In this document: positions 34,211 through 47,600 of the stretch, one piece after another
Position numbering within the stretch: the stretch's first letter is position 1
Layout of the letters: each line of letters starts with the position of its first letter
NCBI RefSeq assembly: GCF_000004825.1
Contig: NW_008805076.1
Location: 248,001-312,000 of the forward strand
Length of the DNA: 64,000 nucleotides
Direction of reading: 5' to 3'
From: Heterostelium album PN500
Lineage: Eukaryota; Evosea; Eumycetozoa; Acytosteliales; Acytosteliaceae
Program-made: the position numbers and the translations under genes
Notes under the pieces: generated by a model
Databases searched by the model: none
Told to the model about the DNA's origin: nothing
Seen by the model: the letters and a program-made list of their open reading frames with translations, nothing else

Positions 34211-34654
34211 TCTATTAAACTAATAAATATATTAACTTCAAAACTAAAACTTATTATACTTTTCGAATAGATTAGAAATACTTTTGGCTCACTTTGTTTG
34301 AAAGAATTAATTAATTTATTGTTAAAATAAAAAAGAATTTTATTCTTTATTTTTTAATTAATTCACTAGTGAAATATTAATGTCATATGGGTCACACCCA
34401 CTCTTCTCTTCAAATCAATTTTTATTTGGTTAATTTAATTATTATTTTAAAATTATGATATTACAATAAAACAAAAATATTATAAATCTAAAAGAAAAAC
34501 ATGATCACGTTGGAAATAAATTTTCACTTAATAGAAACAAAGAATTAAAAAAAATAACTTGGTAATAAAATGTAGAGAACAAACTTACAAAAGATAATTT
34601 ATGTCTTTTTTATAATTATGTAATAAAAAGAAGAATAACAATACTATATATTTT
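34211..34654. other. Spacer between the tandem P450 genes
   Basis: 443 bases: promoter of copy A (with the G-box) and 3' flank of copy B. The part next to the copy B stop resembles the 3' flank of copy A (aagaagaataacaata), so the duplication unit includes some downstream DNA. Confidence 0.5.
34388..34402 (-). promoter_or_regulatory. Candidate G-box (GBF-type) upstream of P450 copy A
   Basis: The minus strand reads GAGTGGGTGTGACCC about 180 bases before the copy A start codon. G/T-rich boxes of the GGGTGTG kind bind the dictyostelid factor GBF and drive post-aggregative, cAMP-induced genes. I see no equivalent within 200 bases upstream of copy B, so the two copies may differ in expression. 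Single site, so support is modest. Confidence 0.4.
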
Positions 34655-36591
34655 TTAATTATTATTTAGATTTCTTTGCTCCAAGTGAATACCATATGGT
34701 TTTGGATGAATGGTTGTACCATATACTTCGGTATCATCTGCAGGTGATCCAGTTGAAGATGTTAATTTAAAGTTTAAAATAATATTGGAAATTGCAATAT
34801 AAATCTCATCGATTGCCAAACTATAAAGATAATTTAAAATAAAAATGATAATTAATTAATATAAACTAATTTTATTTTAAATGTTATTATTATAATACAT
34901 ACTTGGATGCAACACAATTTCTTGGACCAGTACCAAATGGAATCCAAATATCATGATAGTTTGTTGTGGATTCTTCGGTCATAAATCTATCTGGATTGAA
35001 TTCCTCTGGATTTGGCCAATACTTTGGATTATGATGAACAGAGAATATATTCATTAATATTTGTGTCTTTTGATAATTAAATGATAATTGGGTTAGAATT
35101 ATTTTATCTAATAAAATTAATGTTAAAGGTTTACTTACACGTTTAGGTATGAAATATCCACATATTTCCATATCTTCTTCGTTTGATCTAGTTAAACCCA
35201 GCGGTGCAATAGGTCTGATACGAAGTACTTCTTTTAATACAGCCATTGTATATGGTGTGTTTGGTTTGTGCATCAAATTGATTTTGTTGATATTCAATTG
35301 TTTCAATTCATTGGCAATCTTTTCTTGAACGTCTGGGTAGTTAATCATATACAAACCAAACCATATCATTGTAGCAGCACTAGTATCACTACCGGCCAAA
35401 AGTAAATCAAGTGCAACTCTAATGATTCTCTCTACTGACTCTGGATTCTCACCAATTACAATATCAAATAGATCACGAGGACTATTAAATTATAAACAAA
35501 AGTTAATATTGATACATTCTTTAAAATTGATTAATAATTAACTTACTTTTCAGGATCGAAATCAACTATATGTTCATTATAAATATCTCTAATATAAGAT
35601 TTACATATTTCCAATTGTGAAAGAATTGTATTTCGTTTTCTGATTAGCAATGGTTTCATTATTTTAACATAGTTCTCCATGGTGCCTTGTGAACTCATTC
35701 TCAACATATTCTTGAATGTCATAACGATCTGATTTATAATTCCATCATTATTCTCCTCCAGAGTTTTCGAGAATATTATTGCTAAAACAACATTCATTGT
35801 ATATTTCTTAAACAATCTCTCTGGATAAAACTAAATAAATGTAAAGGATGATTGTTTGATTGTTAGTTGGTTGTATTTCAAATACAAATGAATAGAGATA
35901 TTTTGAAATGTAATTACAGGTTGATTTGATTTCTGAAATTCTTTCATTGATTCTATCAATAGAACAGTGTGATCCTCCATCTTGGTATTCATCGATCTGA
36001 TCTTTGACTTGGTGAATGCAGACGACACAATAGCTCTGAGTGGTTGCCACGCATGAAAATCGCCAGACAACAAGTTGTTGTAGTTTCCACTGATCAATGT
36101 AGCCGATTCATGTTTGTATCTACCACTAAAAGATTGAAAGTTTTTCGACCATATCTCCCTTTTATAATTAATAATATTATTTAAAATGTTAATATATCTA
36201 AGGTTCACTTTTATCATTAACAATAACAATGATTATTATGATTATTACTTTATAATAACAGGATCACTAACAACGATTGTATAACGATCACCTAACCAAA
36301 GACTTAACATCTTACCGTCACCATCTTCACTCATTACAGCATCATTGTAAGCACGATATGGGAGTTTTGTAATCTTATGAATCGATCCTAAGAAAGGCCA
36401 TTCAATCTTGGAGAATCTCTTTGGATCTTTTTTGGAGAATCGCTTGTTCTTGTCAACCTTTAAATATACAAGTATTGATGAATATGTTAGATTTATTTAT
36501 GATATTTCTAATTAGAATCTATCTTTGTATTTACAAATGATTTTAAAACAAAAAGAACTAAAAGAAGTAAGATGAATAATATTATATTCAT
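34655..36591 (-). CDS. Cytochrome P450, CYP508-like (tandem copy B)
   Basis: Same architecture as copy A: exons 36591-36535, 36457-36249, 36158-35918, 35830-35547, 35481-35139, 35066-34903 and 34820-34655, with identical exon lengths, 487 residues. Anchor MNIILFILLLLVLFVLKSF, hinge IEWPFLGSIHKI, I-helix AGSDTSAA, KEVLRIRP, NPEEFNPDRF and haem loop FGTGPRNCVAS are all present, so it should be active. The copies differ most in the middle (for example LGLTRSNEEDMEICG here versus LGLSRTCYEDTEICG in copy A), where substrate-contacting loops are expected, and least in exons 6-7. Its first intron and intron 3 differ in length from copy A. Substrate unknown; possibly related in role to copy A. Confidence 0.92.
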
Positions 36592-38012
36592 TCTAATAAA
36601 AAAACAGTAATAAATAAGTAACACTATACTATATAAATGTATAATAACTTCAATCTAAAACTTTATCATTTTTTTTTTAACCATATTGATTGAATTGAAT
36701 GATCAGCCTTTTTTTTTTTTAACAAAAAGATAAAAAATTGGATGTTTGTCGAATTAAATTTATTGGTTGATCTTCAAGTAATGTGCAGGTTACAAGACAA
36801 AGATAAATTGAAAATTTTTGGATTTTTTTTGTTATTGTTTTTAAAATACTTTTTTCTACTTGTTTTTATTTATTTTCTTAAATTATACATTCTGATCGGA
36901 ATGTGTATGTATTATTCTATTCTAGATTCTTGGTTTGTGTTTGCTTGTTTATTTAGTATAACTTTGTTTTGTCCAATCCTTGAAGTGACTTACCCCAACA
37001 TTGGTGAAATCATGATTAAGTAAGATCTGAAAGTCATTTCTTTATAAAATATTTTTTATGATAATAATTTTTCTTTTTTTTTGATTTTTTTTTTCACAAA
37101 ATGTGGATGTCAAATTTTGAATTGCAACCCCATTTAGAGATAACGACAACAACAAACAAAAGAAATTTGATTTTTTATGGCCCAATGAGTCGGTTCCCAT
37201 CTCCAAAAAGTACGAATTTTAAAAAATAAATAAATTCTCTTTATTTTGAAACAATATTTTTGCAAAACAATTTTTTTCTAATTAAAACAACTTATTTTTA
37301 CTTGATATTATGAGTATTCCCCAATCATTGTAATATTACACTTTTATTTATTTATACATATACTGCAATTGCATAACATAGTATATAGGAAGTATTAAGA
37401 CCTAATTACCAGATTATAGTAATAATAATAATAATAATAAAAACATATAAAAAAAAAAAGGTTAGTACTTTAAGAACAATGAATAATGAATGATGTAAAG
37501 TCAATCAATCAACAACAAACATCCTATTCAAAACGAATAATCAATCAGTCAAGTAAAGTCATAGATACAATTATCTTTGAATAAATTAACACAAATAAAA
37601 ATAATATAAAACAAAACAAAAACAACACTCAACAAAACAATTCAATTGAACATTTTGTAAGGACGATGTCAAAACAAACACTCGGATATCAAGATACTCT
37701 ATGTGTGTGTGTTAATTAAATTAATCTACATAAAGATATATGTATGAATGACACCACTCGCTATACTAAAAAATGAATTAAAACATTTTTAGATATCACT
37801 GTTTGACTATGATTAAAATGATTATATATCATTTATTTATTTATTTACAGAATATAATAATAATAATAATAGATTAGCATTTCATTATTTTATAGTTTTT
37901 TTAGATCATTAATGTTTATTTTCAACATAAAAATAACAACAATATTATATAGTGTAGTAGTAATATTAATTAGATAGATTGGTTGGTTGGTTCAGCGTAT
38001 ATATATTAAAAA
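36592..38012. promoter_or_regulatory. Divergent intergenic region P450 B / NADPH oxidase
   Basis: 1.4 kb AT-rich, with T runs near 36670, 36710 and 37075-37095, and repeats of ATT and AATC. An ORF of 93 codons at 36742 is hydrophobic only because of T-rich DNA. No RNA gene seen. Contains promoters of both flanking genes. Confidence 0.45.
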
Positions 38013-39880
38013 ATGGGTCTTAAAATGCCTACCAAAGAAGAAGTACGAAAGTACTGGGTAAACGACGGTCCTAAACTTGTATTTGTAACATTATTCTTTG
38101 CAGGAAATGCAGCTGTATTCTTGGAAAGATTTTTTCGTAGGTTCAGTTGTTTTAGCTATTGTAACATAGGAATATAGTACTTTGAATTAACCAAACATCT
38201 CATTTTCATTATTATTATCAAGACTATAAATATAAAGCACCAGAAGTATATGATCTTTTAGGTTATGGTGCATGTGTCGCTAGAGGTAGCGCAGCTATGA
38301 TCAAATTGGATAGTGCATTGATTTTGATTCCAGTGTTGAGAAATTTCTTGTCGTGGCTAAGAGGAACCTTTGTAAACAACTATGTTCCAATCGATAAAAA
38401 TATTGTATTCCATAGATTGTGTGCATGGACAATCTGTGTCGCTACTTTTGCACATATGTAAGTTTATTATTATTTGTTTGTTAATTAGTTAGTTTAAAGT
38501 TTGTATTTTGTTAACAAAATCATATCAATAATATAATTCATGTTGTGTACATTAATTATAATAACAACAACAATAATAATAATAGTATGGCACATTTCTC
38601 AAATTTCCAAGTTATCTCAACTGTAGATGATCCAGTAGAGTTGGCACCTATTAAAATGGATACTATTCCTACAGCTCGGTATTTGGCATTCCATACACTC
38701 GCAGGTTGGACAGGACATTTGGCAACGGTTGCCATGTTGTTGATGTTTTCATCGTCGATCGAATCGATTCGTCGTCCAATGTTTGAAATATTTTGGTTCA
38801 CTCACCACTTGTTCATTGTTTATTTCGGTTTGATTGCAGTTCACGGTTTGGCAGGTCTACTCGAAAAAGCCACCTTTTGGATGTGGGTAATTGGACCATG
38901 TGTACTTTACGTTCTTGAAAGAATAGTTAGAGTTGCAAGATCGAAACAAACAACTTTATTATTATTGGTAAAGAATTTACTTTGCTCTTGGTTTATTTTT
39001 TCTTATTTATAATTTCTAACTGTTTTTCTTTTGTTTTTAATATTAATAGGCAAGACAACATCCATCAAGAACCATTGAGCTAAGAATGAAAGTAGAGAAA
39101 TTCAAATATAAACCAGGTCAATATTTATTCTTGAATTGCCCAACGATTGCAAGAAATGAATGGCATCCATTCACTATTACTTCGGCACCCGAAGAGGATT
39201 TCGTATCGTGTCACATCAATGTCGTCGGTAATTGGACTGGCAAGTTGTCGACTCTGATGAATCCCGACAAGAAGATGGGAATTGTCCAGGAGAACGTGTT
39301 GAACGCACCCGATGGAAAACCAATTTTGAGAATCGACGGTCCATTCGGTGCGGCTTCCGAAGAGGTCTTCAAGTACAAGTACGTCATGCTGATCGGTGCC
39401 GGTATCGGTGTGACACCGTTCGCCTCGATCTTGAAGCACATCAAATTCCAGTTGTCACGTCAGTACCAAACCACTCAGATGGTCGAGAAAGTACATTTCT
39501 TCTGGATCTGTCGTGATCGTTCCTCGTTCGAGTGGTTCTCCGGCATCATCGGTGCTCTGGAGATGGAGAACATCAACAATTTCCTCGATATCAATCCCTA
39601 CTTGACCGGTGCCCTATCGGCACAGGAAGTCAGAGATGTCATGTATGCCGGCGGTGAGGAGGATGCACGTGATCAGATCACAGGTTTCACAGCGCCGACA
39701 CAATTCGGTCGTCCCAAGTGGAGTGAGATTTTCGCCGACTACTCACAGCGTTACGCAGGCAAGGATGTCGGTGTCTTCTTCTGTGGTCCCAAGATCCTCT
39801 CGAAATCCCTATATAAAAACTGTAGATACTTTACGAAAACAACATCATGCCGATTCCACTACAACAAAGAAAACTTTTAA
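38013..39880 (+). CDS. nox: NADPH oxidase catalytic subunit (gp91phox/Nox)
   Basis: Membrane flavocytochrome making superoxide from NADPH and O2; Dictyostelium Nox enzymes are needed for development. Exons 38013-38136, 38223-38457, 38586-38967 and 39050-39880 give 523 residues, the size of compact Nox enzymes without EF hands. Six membrane helices with haem-ligand histidines in HRLCAWTICVATFAHI and in the FWFTHHLFIVYFG / AVHG region. C-terminal half: FAD loop HPFTITSAP, NADPH loop GAGIGVTPFASILK, FFWICRDRSSFEWF and FFCGP, ending FHYNKENF like the classic Nox C-terminus (FNKENF). The last exon is GC-rich in third positions. It closely resembles Dictyostelium NoxA or NoxB in length and pattern; which one is not certain. 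Confidence 0.95.
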
Positions 39881-40559
39881 CAACAACAACAATCAACAAG
39901 ACATATGTTTCAATAATATTTACGAAATACATAATATTTTATATAACCTTTGTTTTTTTTTTTAACGTTCTTTAACTTCTTTATAATTCATATAATATAT
40001 ATTGTACAATAATAAAATTAATAATAATAATTTTTTTTTATTTTTTTTCTTAATTTTTTTTTTATTTTTTCTAATATTATTTTCATATTTATTTCTATAT
40101 GTCGTCAGATAACCCAACCCTGGTTATCAGAAATCGATAACTACTGATCTGATCTACAAAAGTATTAGAAATTGTAGTTATTCATCTGAATGAAATTTCA
40201 GTGTCGCTGAAAACGATCGGTATTTACAAAAAAACCATTTTTTCAAAAAAAAAAAAATTGTGATTTTTAGGAGCACGGTTTGAGATCCTTGTATCTACAA
40301 TAGAATTAACCTATTTTCGGAATGTTTAGAACATATTTTTTCAAAGATATCTAAGATATTTTGTTGATTTTTAGAATCACTTTTCTGTTTAATCAAGAAT
40401 CTAGATTTCAAAAAATGTTGGTTGTTCTCAACACGCAATTGACGTTATTGAAAATATTCCATATCGTTTTAATTCTCTAAGATCTATCTATCTATTTGTA
40501 AATAAACAAAAAAAAAAAAAAGAATAGAGTTAATTAATTAATAAATAAATAAATAAATC
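39881..40559. other. Intergenic region with two small hairpins
   Basis: 679 bases between nox and ComC-like copy 1. After T-rich nox 3' flank, 40100-40460 is less AT-rich and holds two perfect stems: GATAACC/GGTTATC (40108-40114 with 40122-40128, 7-base loop) and TTTCAG/CTGAAA (40196-40201 with 40207-40212, 5-base loop). It might be a small structured RNA or promoter DNA of the following gene; no known RNA family recognised. Confidence 0.35.
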
Positions 40560-43500
40560 ATGATTATTTCAAAATCTAGATTTCTATATATATTTTTAAT
40601 ATTTTTTATATATAATAATAGTATAAATATTGATAGTAATAACAATCACAATGGAATTGTTATATCATCAGCTCAACCTATATATTCAGATCCACTAAGT
40701 GTACCCCCTTTGAATTTCATTACGATGATGGTATACAATTGGAGTGATTGCTCTGAAAATGGTCTACCTACTGCTCTTCCTGAGAAGATAGTTTCATTTG
40801 GATTACCAGATATTTGCTATCAGTACTCAGATACGCAGAGTCTAAAACTAGTTTTAATAGGATTAGACCTAACATTTAATATGTACATTGATAATGCATG
40901 TCAGAATATGGAAAGCAACAATGTTTACCAGGTCGGTAGCAATTGTATTGCTTTTAGGTATTTCTATCAGCCTAAATACTTTATGTTTAGATACGGTCCT
41001 GTACAATTACCACCTAAAACATTACAAACTCCTTATTTATATTACGAAAGAGTACCTTATCTCAATAGGTATGTTTGAGTATAAAATTTATTTGTAAAAA
41101 CAATATTTATATTAATAAATAAATATATTCTATTCTTTAATAATAGTACATGTAGTTCAACAAATGGTGATGGATATTTTTATTCTAGAAATATGGTAAA
41201 ACCAAATACATGTACATTTAGTGAAACTATGGATGGTCCATCATTCAAGTCTTTGGATGGTGATTCTACTTCAATCCAGTTGTCCAATAGCGTTGTATCA
41301 TGTGTTACTGGGCCGGTGTCGACCTACTACTCTCAGTGTCCAGTATCTATGGATAACTTTAGAATTGTGAATGCTTTCAAAACCAGTGGTCCTTCTGTGG
41401 TGCCTCCATTTGTTACCGTTCTATCCTATGGTCTTATCAGAATAGAGCATCTTGATTATGGATATTCAGAGAAACACACTCTTTTTGGAACCATTGTGCT
41501 TTCATATAATGAAACCAGCGAACAATACTCAAACAATGTTTTCAGACTATCGAATAACATGACATTAACCAAAATGCCAACCAACTTCCAAGGTCAGATT
41601 TCTATTCTCATTGATGGATATGATTGGATTCAAAATGCACAAATCCCAGCTTTTGTTTCAAATACATTTATTATTCCAAAGAGTAAGATTTATGATGAAT
41701 AGATCAAGAAAAAGTTTATTAATTTTATTTTTATTTTCAAATTTAATAAACAGAACCTCAAATGGCATCGTTATCATCCACACCAGGAGTAACCAGTACT
41801 ACACTTAGCTATCATTCAATTGATGGATTCCCTGGTGAAAATGTTTACAATGTGTCAGTCCTAACATTATCAACAGCAGAGAAAGTTTATTATCCACAAT
41901 GTAAGAGTACACTTACTTGTGAAATCAGTGGTTTGTTGCCCGGTGCCTCTCTTTATTTCAATGTCTCTGTCACTAATAGAGGTGCTTCTGATTATATAGG
42001 ACGTTCTCTCAGACTCAAAGATCCCATTAAGGATTTTAATTTTACCATTCAGAAACCAACAATGAGCTCTGTAACTATAGATTTTGCAATTGGTGGCGTC
42101 GGAATAGGAGCAGTCAATTACACACTCAACATAACGAATCTAAATGATAACACTTTTTTTATCACCTCAACCATGAAACAATTCTACACCTTGAATTTGC
42201 CTACGACCGCAGCTAATTATTCAATCACTGCAACTGCTGAAAATGAAGGAGTAACATTGGCATATGGTCCAGAAATCTTTAAATGGTCAGGAGGTAATTA
42301 ATCAATTTAATAATAATAATAATATTTTATTTTTTTATAAATTATTAATTATTTTTTTAATTTCCTTAAAAGATATTAAAATCACTGATGTTGATATCTA
42401 TAATATTACAACCTATAGTGCTCTTTTTAATATCTCTGCTACTGGAGTGCCTGATACTTTTCAAGTTATCGCTGTTGAAACAGTCTCTGGTACTCCCACC
42501 TACTATACTGGTTTGAGCGACATGCTCTATAGCATGAAACCTAATACCCTCTACAATATCTCTTTCCAAATCAAAGAATCAGCACAGCACTATTCAAATA
42601 TAGTGTATAAATCGATACAAACTTATGATAAAATCAACAATCTAACATATACATTAGACCAGAGATTAAATACTACTTCACACAGTATATATGTTTTCAT
42701 CGAGATGTTCTCAAAAGGTGGTGTTCCTAATGATATTGTTTATGGATATGAAAGTAGAGATGATTACCCCTTTATAGTTATTGATAATACTATTGTGGTA
42801 TCTAATTTTACACCAGGAGATATTTTTACATTTACTCTATACGCGAATAGTGATGATTACTTTACAAGAAATGGTCCACATACTATTCAAATTTTTAGTT
42901 GTAAGTTATTAAATTTGTATTTATTTTTAAGATTAAATATTAATTATTTTTTTCTTCAGTCCCATATATAGAAGATGTATATAATTCATCTCAATATGAT
43001 TCAATTTATTTGAATTGGACTGCTGGAGGAGGTGTACCCTACAATAATACATTTGATGTTTCATTGTTCAATCCTTCGAAACCTTTAGATTTATCGAATA
43101 TTGTTTGCTCTGGTAATATTACCTCTTGTTTAGTTAGAAATCTCGCCGATAATACACTCTATGGATTTAAAGTTACAATGAGATCTGATCAATTCGATCC
43201 AGTTACATATAGTCTAAATGTTAAAACATTACCATGTAAGTTTTTAATATATTATTTTTATTTTATTTTTGGATATTAACTTTTTTATTTTTATTTAGAT
43301 CCAGATACATGTATTGATAGAAATGGAAATAGTTCAATCGTATGTAATGGACATGGTAGATGCTTAAATGGTAGTTGTTTATGTGATAGTAAATGGGTTG
43401 GTGTCTATTGTGAGAAAGAGATTACTGGAGGTGGTGATAATGGAAGTGGAACCAATGTTAATCCAAACCCGAATGGACCAGATATTATCATTGACAACAA

Positions 43501-44341
43501 AAATGTCTATTATCAATTCCAATTCTCAGAAATCAGAGAGGTTAATCCTGAGAAATCGGTTGTCAAGAAATTAGATATGCCATCGCTTAAATGGAGTTAT
43601 TCTAATGGATCTACAACAATCAACTCACTTACTCATATCAATTGGATCTATAGAACCGGTAGAAATAGTATGTTTGATTCCCTTAACATTACATTCCTAC
43701 AGTACAAGTACAGTGGTATCGGTAACAATTCAGTACTACAAGATAAGATTCCAATCAACTTTGCCAATCAGGTGTTCTACATCGATGTTGGATCAGTTAA
43801 ATACACTATCGATATTGGTGAATGGAAGTTCGACAGTCTTTTAAATACTTTGGAGATTGTAACAAACATCTCTCAACCTAAAGTCGAAAACGAAGGTTGT
43901 GGATCGAACGAGGATATCGATTTCGATAATAATATTGTCTTGAACTCAACCGATTATACTTCCATTATGATTGGTAATGATCAACTTGTCGTTGGAAAGC
44001 TGATCAATAGAGCGATGCTAGATGGTATGCCAAGAAGAATCAGCTACAGAGTCGATGTATCCGACGACAACTCCAAAGCAAATCAACAAGTTTTGAATTT
44101 GATCACTGAAGTTCCACATTTCCAAGACAGAGCCAGCCTTGACCCAGATTTCTCTTTGATCATCAATGTCGAAACCGATAATACCTGTTCGAATTCCAAT
44201 GCTTGGAAGATTGCCGTTGGTGTAGTTGTCGGAGGTGTTGGACTCATTTCGATTGCCGCAGGAGTATTTTTATACAAACGAAAGTTAACAAAGAAAAGAC
44301 ATTATGAAGCCAAACTAAAAAAGGTTCAACAACAAATGTAA
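40560..44341 (+). CDS. ComC-like EGF/transmembrane cell-surface protein (tandem copy 1)
   Basis: Type I membrane protein of the dictyostelid ComC-like family. Exons 40560-41068, 41147-41682, 41754-42293, 42373-42900, 42960-43235 and 43299-44341 give 1143 residues. Order: signal sequence (FLYIFLIFFIYN); Cys-rich N-terminal region; several fibronectin-III/IPT-like beta domains, most beginning one per exon at phase-1 introns (starts such as KPQMASL, DIKITDV, FPYIEDV); one EGF-like module at about 800-834 (CNGHGRCLNGSCLCDSKWVGVYC); the ComC-type C-terminal beta-sandwich (IIDNKNVYYQF ... INFANQVFYIDVGSVKYTI); a membrane helix at about 1099-1122 (IAVGVVVGGVGLISIAAGVFLY) and a basic tail. Many NxS/T sites fit an extracellular protein. 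Likely role in cell-cell contact or communication; specific ligand unknown. Confidence 0.9.
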
Positions 44342-44656
44342 AATAAAAAATTTACTTTGAACTTTCTATTGCCAATTCTCATAACATTGATTTGCAATGT
44401 TGAAATTATGAAATTTCATAATTTTTTTGTTTTTGCAAAATTTTCAAGATGGTGTTTGTCACTAGGCGTTCATCTTTCTAATAAAAACAAACGACAATTT
44501 TTTCAGTTCCATTTTTGGAGATGATTTTTTTTTGATTGCAGATTTTTTTAGAAATCTAGATTTTTTTGTTTTTAAACAGTTTTTATTTGGGATTGATGTT
44601 AGCTAAACAAATCTACGAATCATTTTTATTTTTCACTTTGGTTACAACAGAGAATA
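44342..44656. promoter_or_regulatory. Spacer between ComC-like copies, with 22-bp palindrome
   Basis: 315 bases holding a perfect 22-base palindrome at 44403-44424 (halves 44403-44413 and 44414-44424), in AT-rich DNA, about 235 bases before the copy 2 start. It could be a transcription-factor dyad or a 3' hairpin for copy 1. Confidence 0.4.
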
Positions 44657-47600
44657 ATGACTTTGTTTACTAGTAGATTCAATAATAATATATTCTTTAT
44701 TTTTTTATTTCTACTTTCAACCGGTAGAAATACTTTCAATATAATAAATGGAGATATTATAGTTCCGAAAACTCCTTTTATCAATATGTTGATTTACGAC
44801 TCAATAAACTGTTCACAATCTGGGCAACCTACTGGACAACCAGAGAAAGTAGTATCTTTCCAACCATTGTATTGCTATGAATATAATGGAAAAAGTCTCA
44901 TGATAAAAACAATTACTGGTAATCAACTCATGTATTCAATTTATCCAGAACCCAACGTAAGTGATTAATAGAAAGGAAAGATTATCATTTAAAATTAATA
45001 TTTAAATATCAAATAGTGTATGGGACCTTTTAATACTACAGGTTACAGCTATGCTCCAAATTCCAATTGTCTTCTTATCAATCCATTATTAGGCCCCCAA
45101 AAGTATGTTGTTTTTAACGAAGGAATACCTCAGATGCCCAGATTAAAAGTACCTAATAGTTACTATTATGAGAAAATGCCAAGTAATTATACGTAGGTAT
45201 AATCATCATCATCAAATTGATTAATTAATTGACATAATATTAGTACATGTTCAATGACAGGTATAGATACTTACAATTATGCAAGAACAGCAGTTAAAAA
45301 TGGTGTTTGTACTTACAATGATATCGATAAAAACCCATCTTTAATGTCACCACTTACCTCGTCTTCTGTTCAAATCGACAATTCTGCCGTTTCATGTAGC
45401 AATCCAAACTATGTTATTTATTCAAGTGGATGTGCGAATTTTGCTTCTTCCAATCCATACAGCATAGCAAACGCATTCCGGAATGTGGTAGTTCCTCCTG
45501 CCACTCTAGCACCCACATTCACACCTGTTTCCTACAACCAGATCCTATTATCAGGTGTCGACTTTGGATATCAGAATCATGGAAGTTTATTTTGTGAGGT
45601 AACTTATACTGTCGATGGTTCATCCAATAATCTCAGCCCAGGAAACCTTTTCGAAGTATCTGATTCAATGACTTTGACTGGATTACCTCAAGGCAAATTA
45701 GTCTATATTTCACTAAATCTCTATGGATATGATTATATATCCAACAGCTATGCTCCAATGCTAACAACTTTAGAGGCTTCTATGCCTGCATGTAAGTAAT
45801 AATAATTTATGGATTTCATATTAATGAAAATATTAATATTCTCTAAAGATCCACAGATTACAGAAGTAACTCCATTTTTAATTACAACAAAATCAATATC
45901 AATTTCCTATAAGACAACGGGTGGACTTCCAGGCGCTGATACATTTAACGTAACTTCAGAAGGAATGACATTCCCCAAATGTCAAAAACAAAGTACATGT
46001 ATTTTGAGTGGCTTCACACCAGGTAGATCTGTAGATGTTTTTGTAACTGTAGAAAACACAGGTCTCTCTCAATTACATCAATCAACAATACAACTATTAA
46101 AACCAATGACTTTTCAAGCAAGACTTTACTTGTATAATACCAACTTCACTGTACAAATGACACCTAGTAGTGGTGGATATGGAGATACTGTTTATATTTT
46201 CTCTTTCCACAATATAGATATCAACAGAACAATGGGTGTCACAACTTATGTACCAAGATATTCTTTTCAACCCATTTTATTTAATAGCTATAATATCACT
46301 ATAAATAGTACGAATGATGGAAATTCACAAATAATTACTTTCAATAACTATCAATTGTTTGGAGGTATGTATACAAAGTTATTTTTATACCTAATCAAAA
46401 TGTTCCTATTTTTTTTTTTTTAACATTTTTTTATTTCTTAGTTTTAGAAATAACAAACATTGCATTTCTATCGATTGGAGTGAGCAATGCCTCCATTCAA
46501 GTATCAACATCTCAACTCTATAGACCAACTTTTAATATAACCGTTGTTGGTATAAATGATAATAATAGAGTATTAGGAGTTTTCAATACTACTAGTTTCA
46601 ATTTAACAGAATTGCAAGGTGGAAGAGAATATCAACTTGGTATATCTATTGATGATGGTTCTCGTAGAAGTGAAGTTAAACTAGTTAATTTCCTAACCTT
46701 TTCTCCTCTCACCAAAGACAGGGTAGTCTTTATCCAGAGAATTAATTCCTCAAATCCAGAGTCCTGGTATTTACAAGTGGAAATTTATGCAAGTGGAGGT
46801 ATTCCAAATATGTCAATCTATACTTTTGCAACTTTAATTAGAGGAACACCTTATCAATCAAGCAAATACTCCAATATAATCATATTAAACGATTTGAATT
46901 TTAATTCTACCCCTCAATCGTTTAAAGCAGTTGTAGAAAACGATGGGGAATTTGTTCTTTTTCTTGAATCAGTAACATTATATCAATGTAAGTTTTATTA
47001 AATATTATTAAAGCAAAAAAATATAATTTTTAATTTTTTTTAATTTATAAAATCACTACAGTCCCTGTATTTAATAAAACGGAATACCAAGCTGGATATG
47101 ATTCAATATTTTTGAATTGGACTGATTTATATAGTGGTGGATCAGGAAATAATACTTTTGATATTTACATTTTCAATCCAAACCGTCCAACAACAGTTTC
47201 TACTTTACTGTGTTCCGGTGATATTAATACATGTCTGGCCACTGGATTAACATCTAACACATTATATGGATTCAACATTACTATGAAATCAGTTCAATTT
47301 GACCCAATCTATTTTACATTAAATGTTCAAACAAAAGAATGTAAGTTTTAATATTAAATAGATATCAAACTTATTTAAATAATATTAATATTATTATTTA
47401 TTTATTTCTAGATCCAAATGTTGTTACCTGTGTCGATCCTAAAGGTTCTACAACTTTAGATTGTAATGGTTATGGAAAATGTGTCAATGGAACTTGTCTG
47501 TGTGAGAAAGATAGAACTGGAATCTATTGTGAAAACAAAATACCAGGAGGCAATGGCGGTAATAATGGAGGTGGAACCAATGTCAATCCAAACCCAAACG

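Noticed and set aside
36742-37023. Hydrophobic 93-codon frame
   Set aside because: Phe/Leu-rich only because the DNA is T-rich; not a credible membrane protein.
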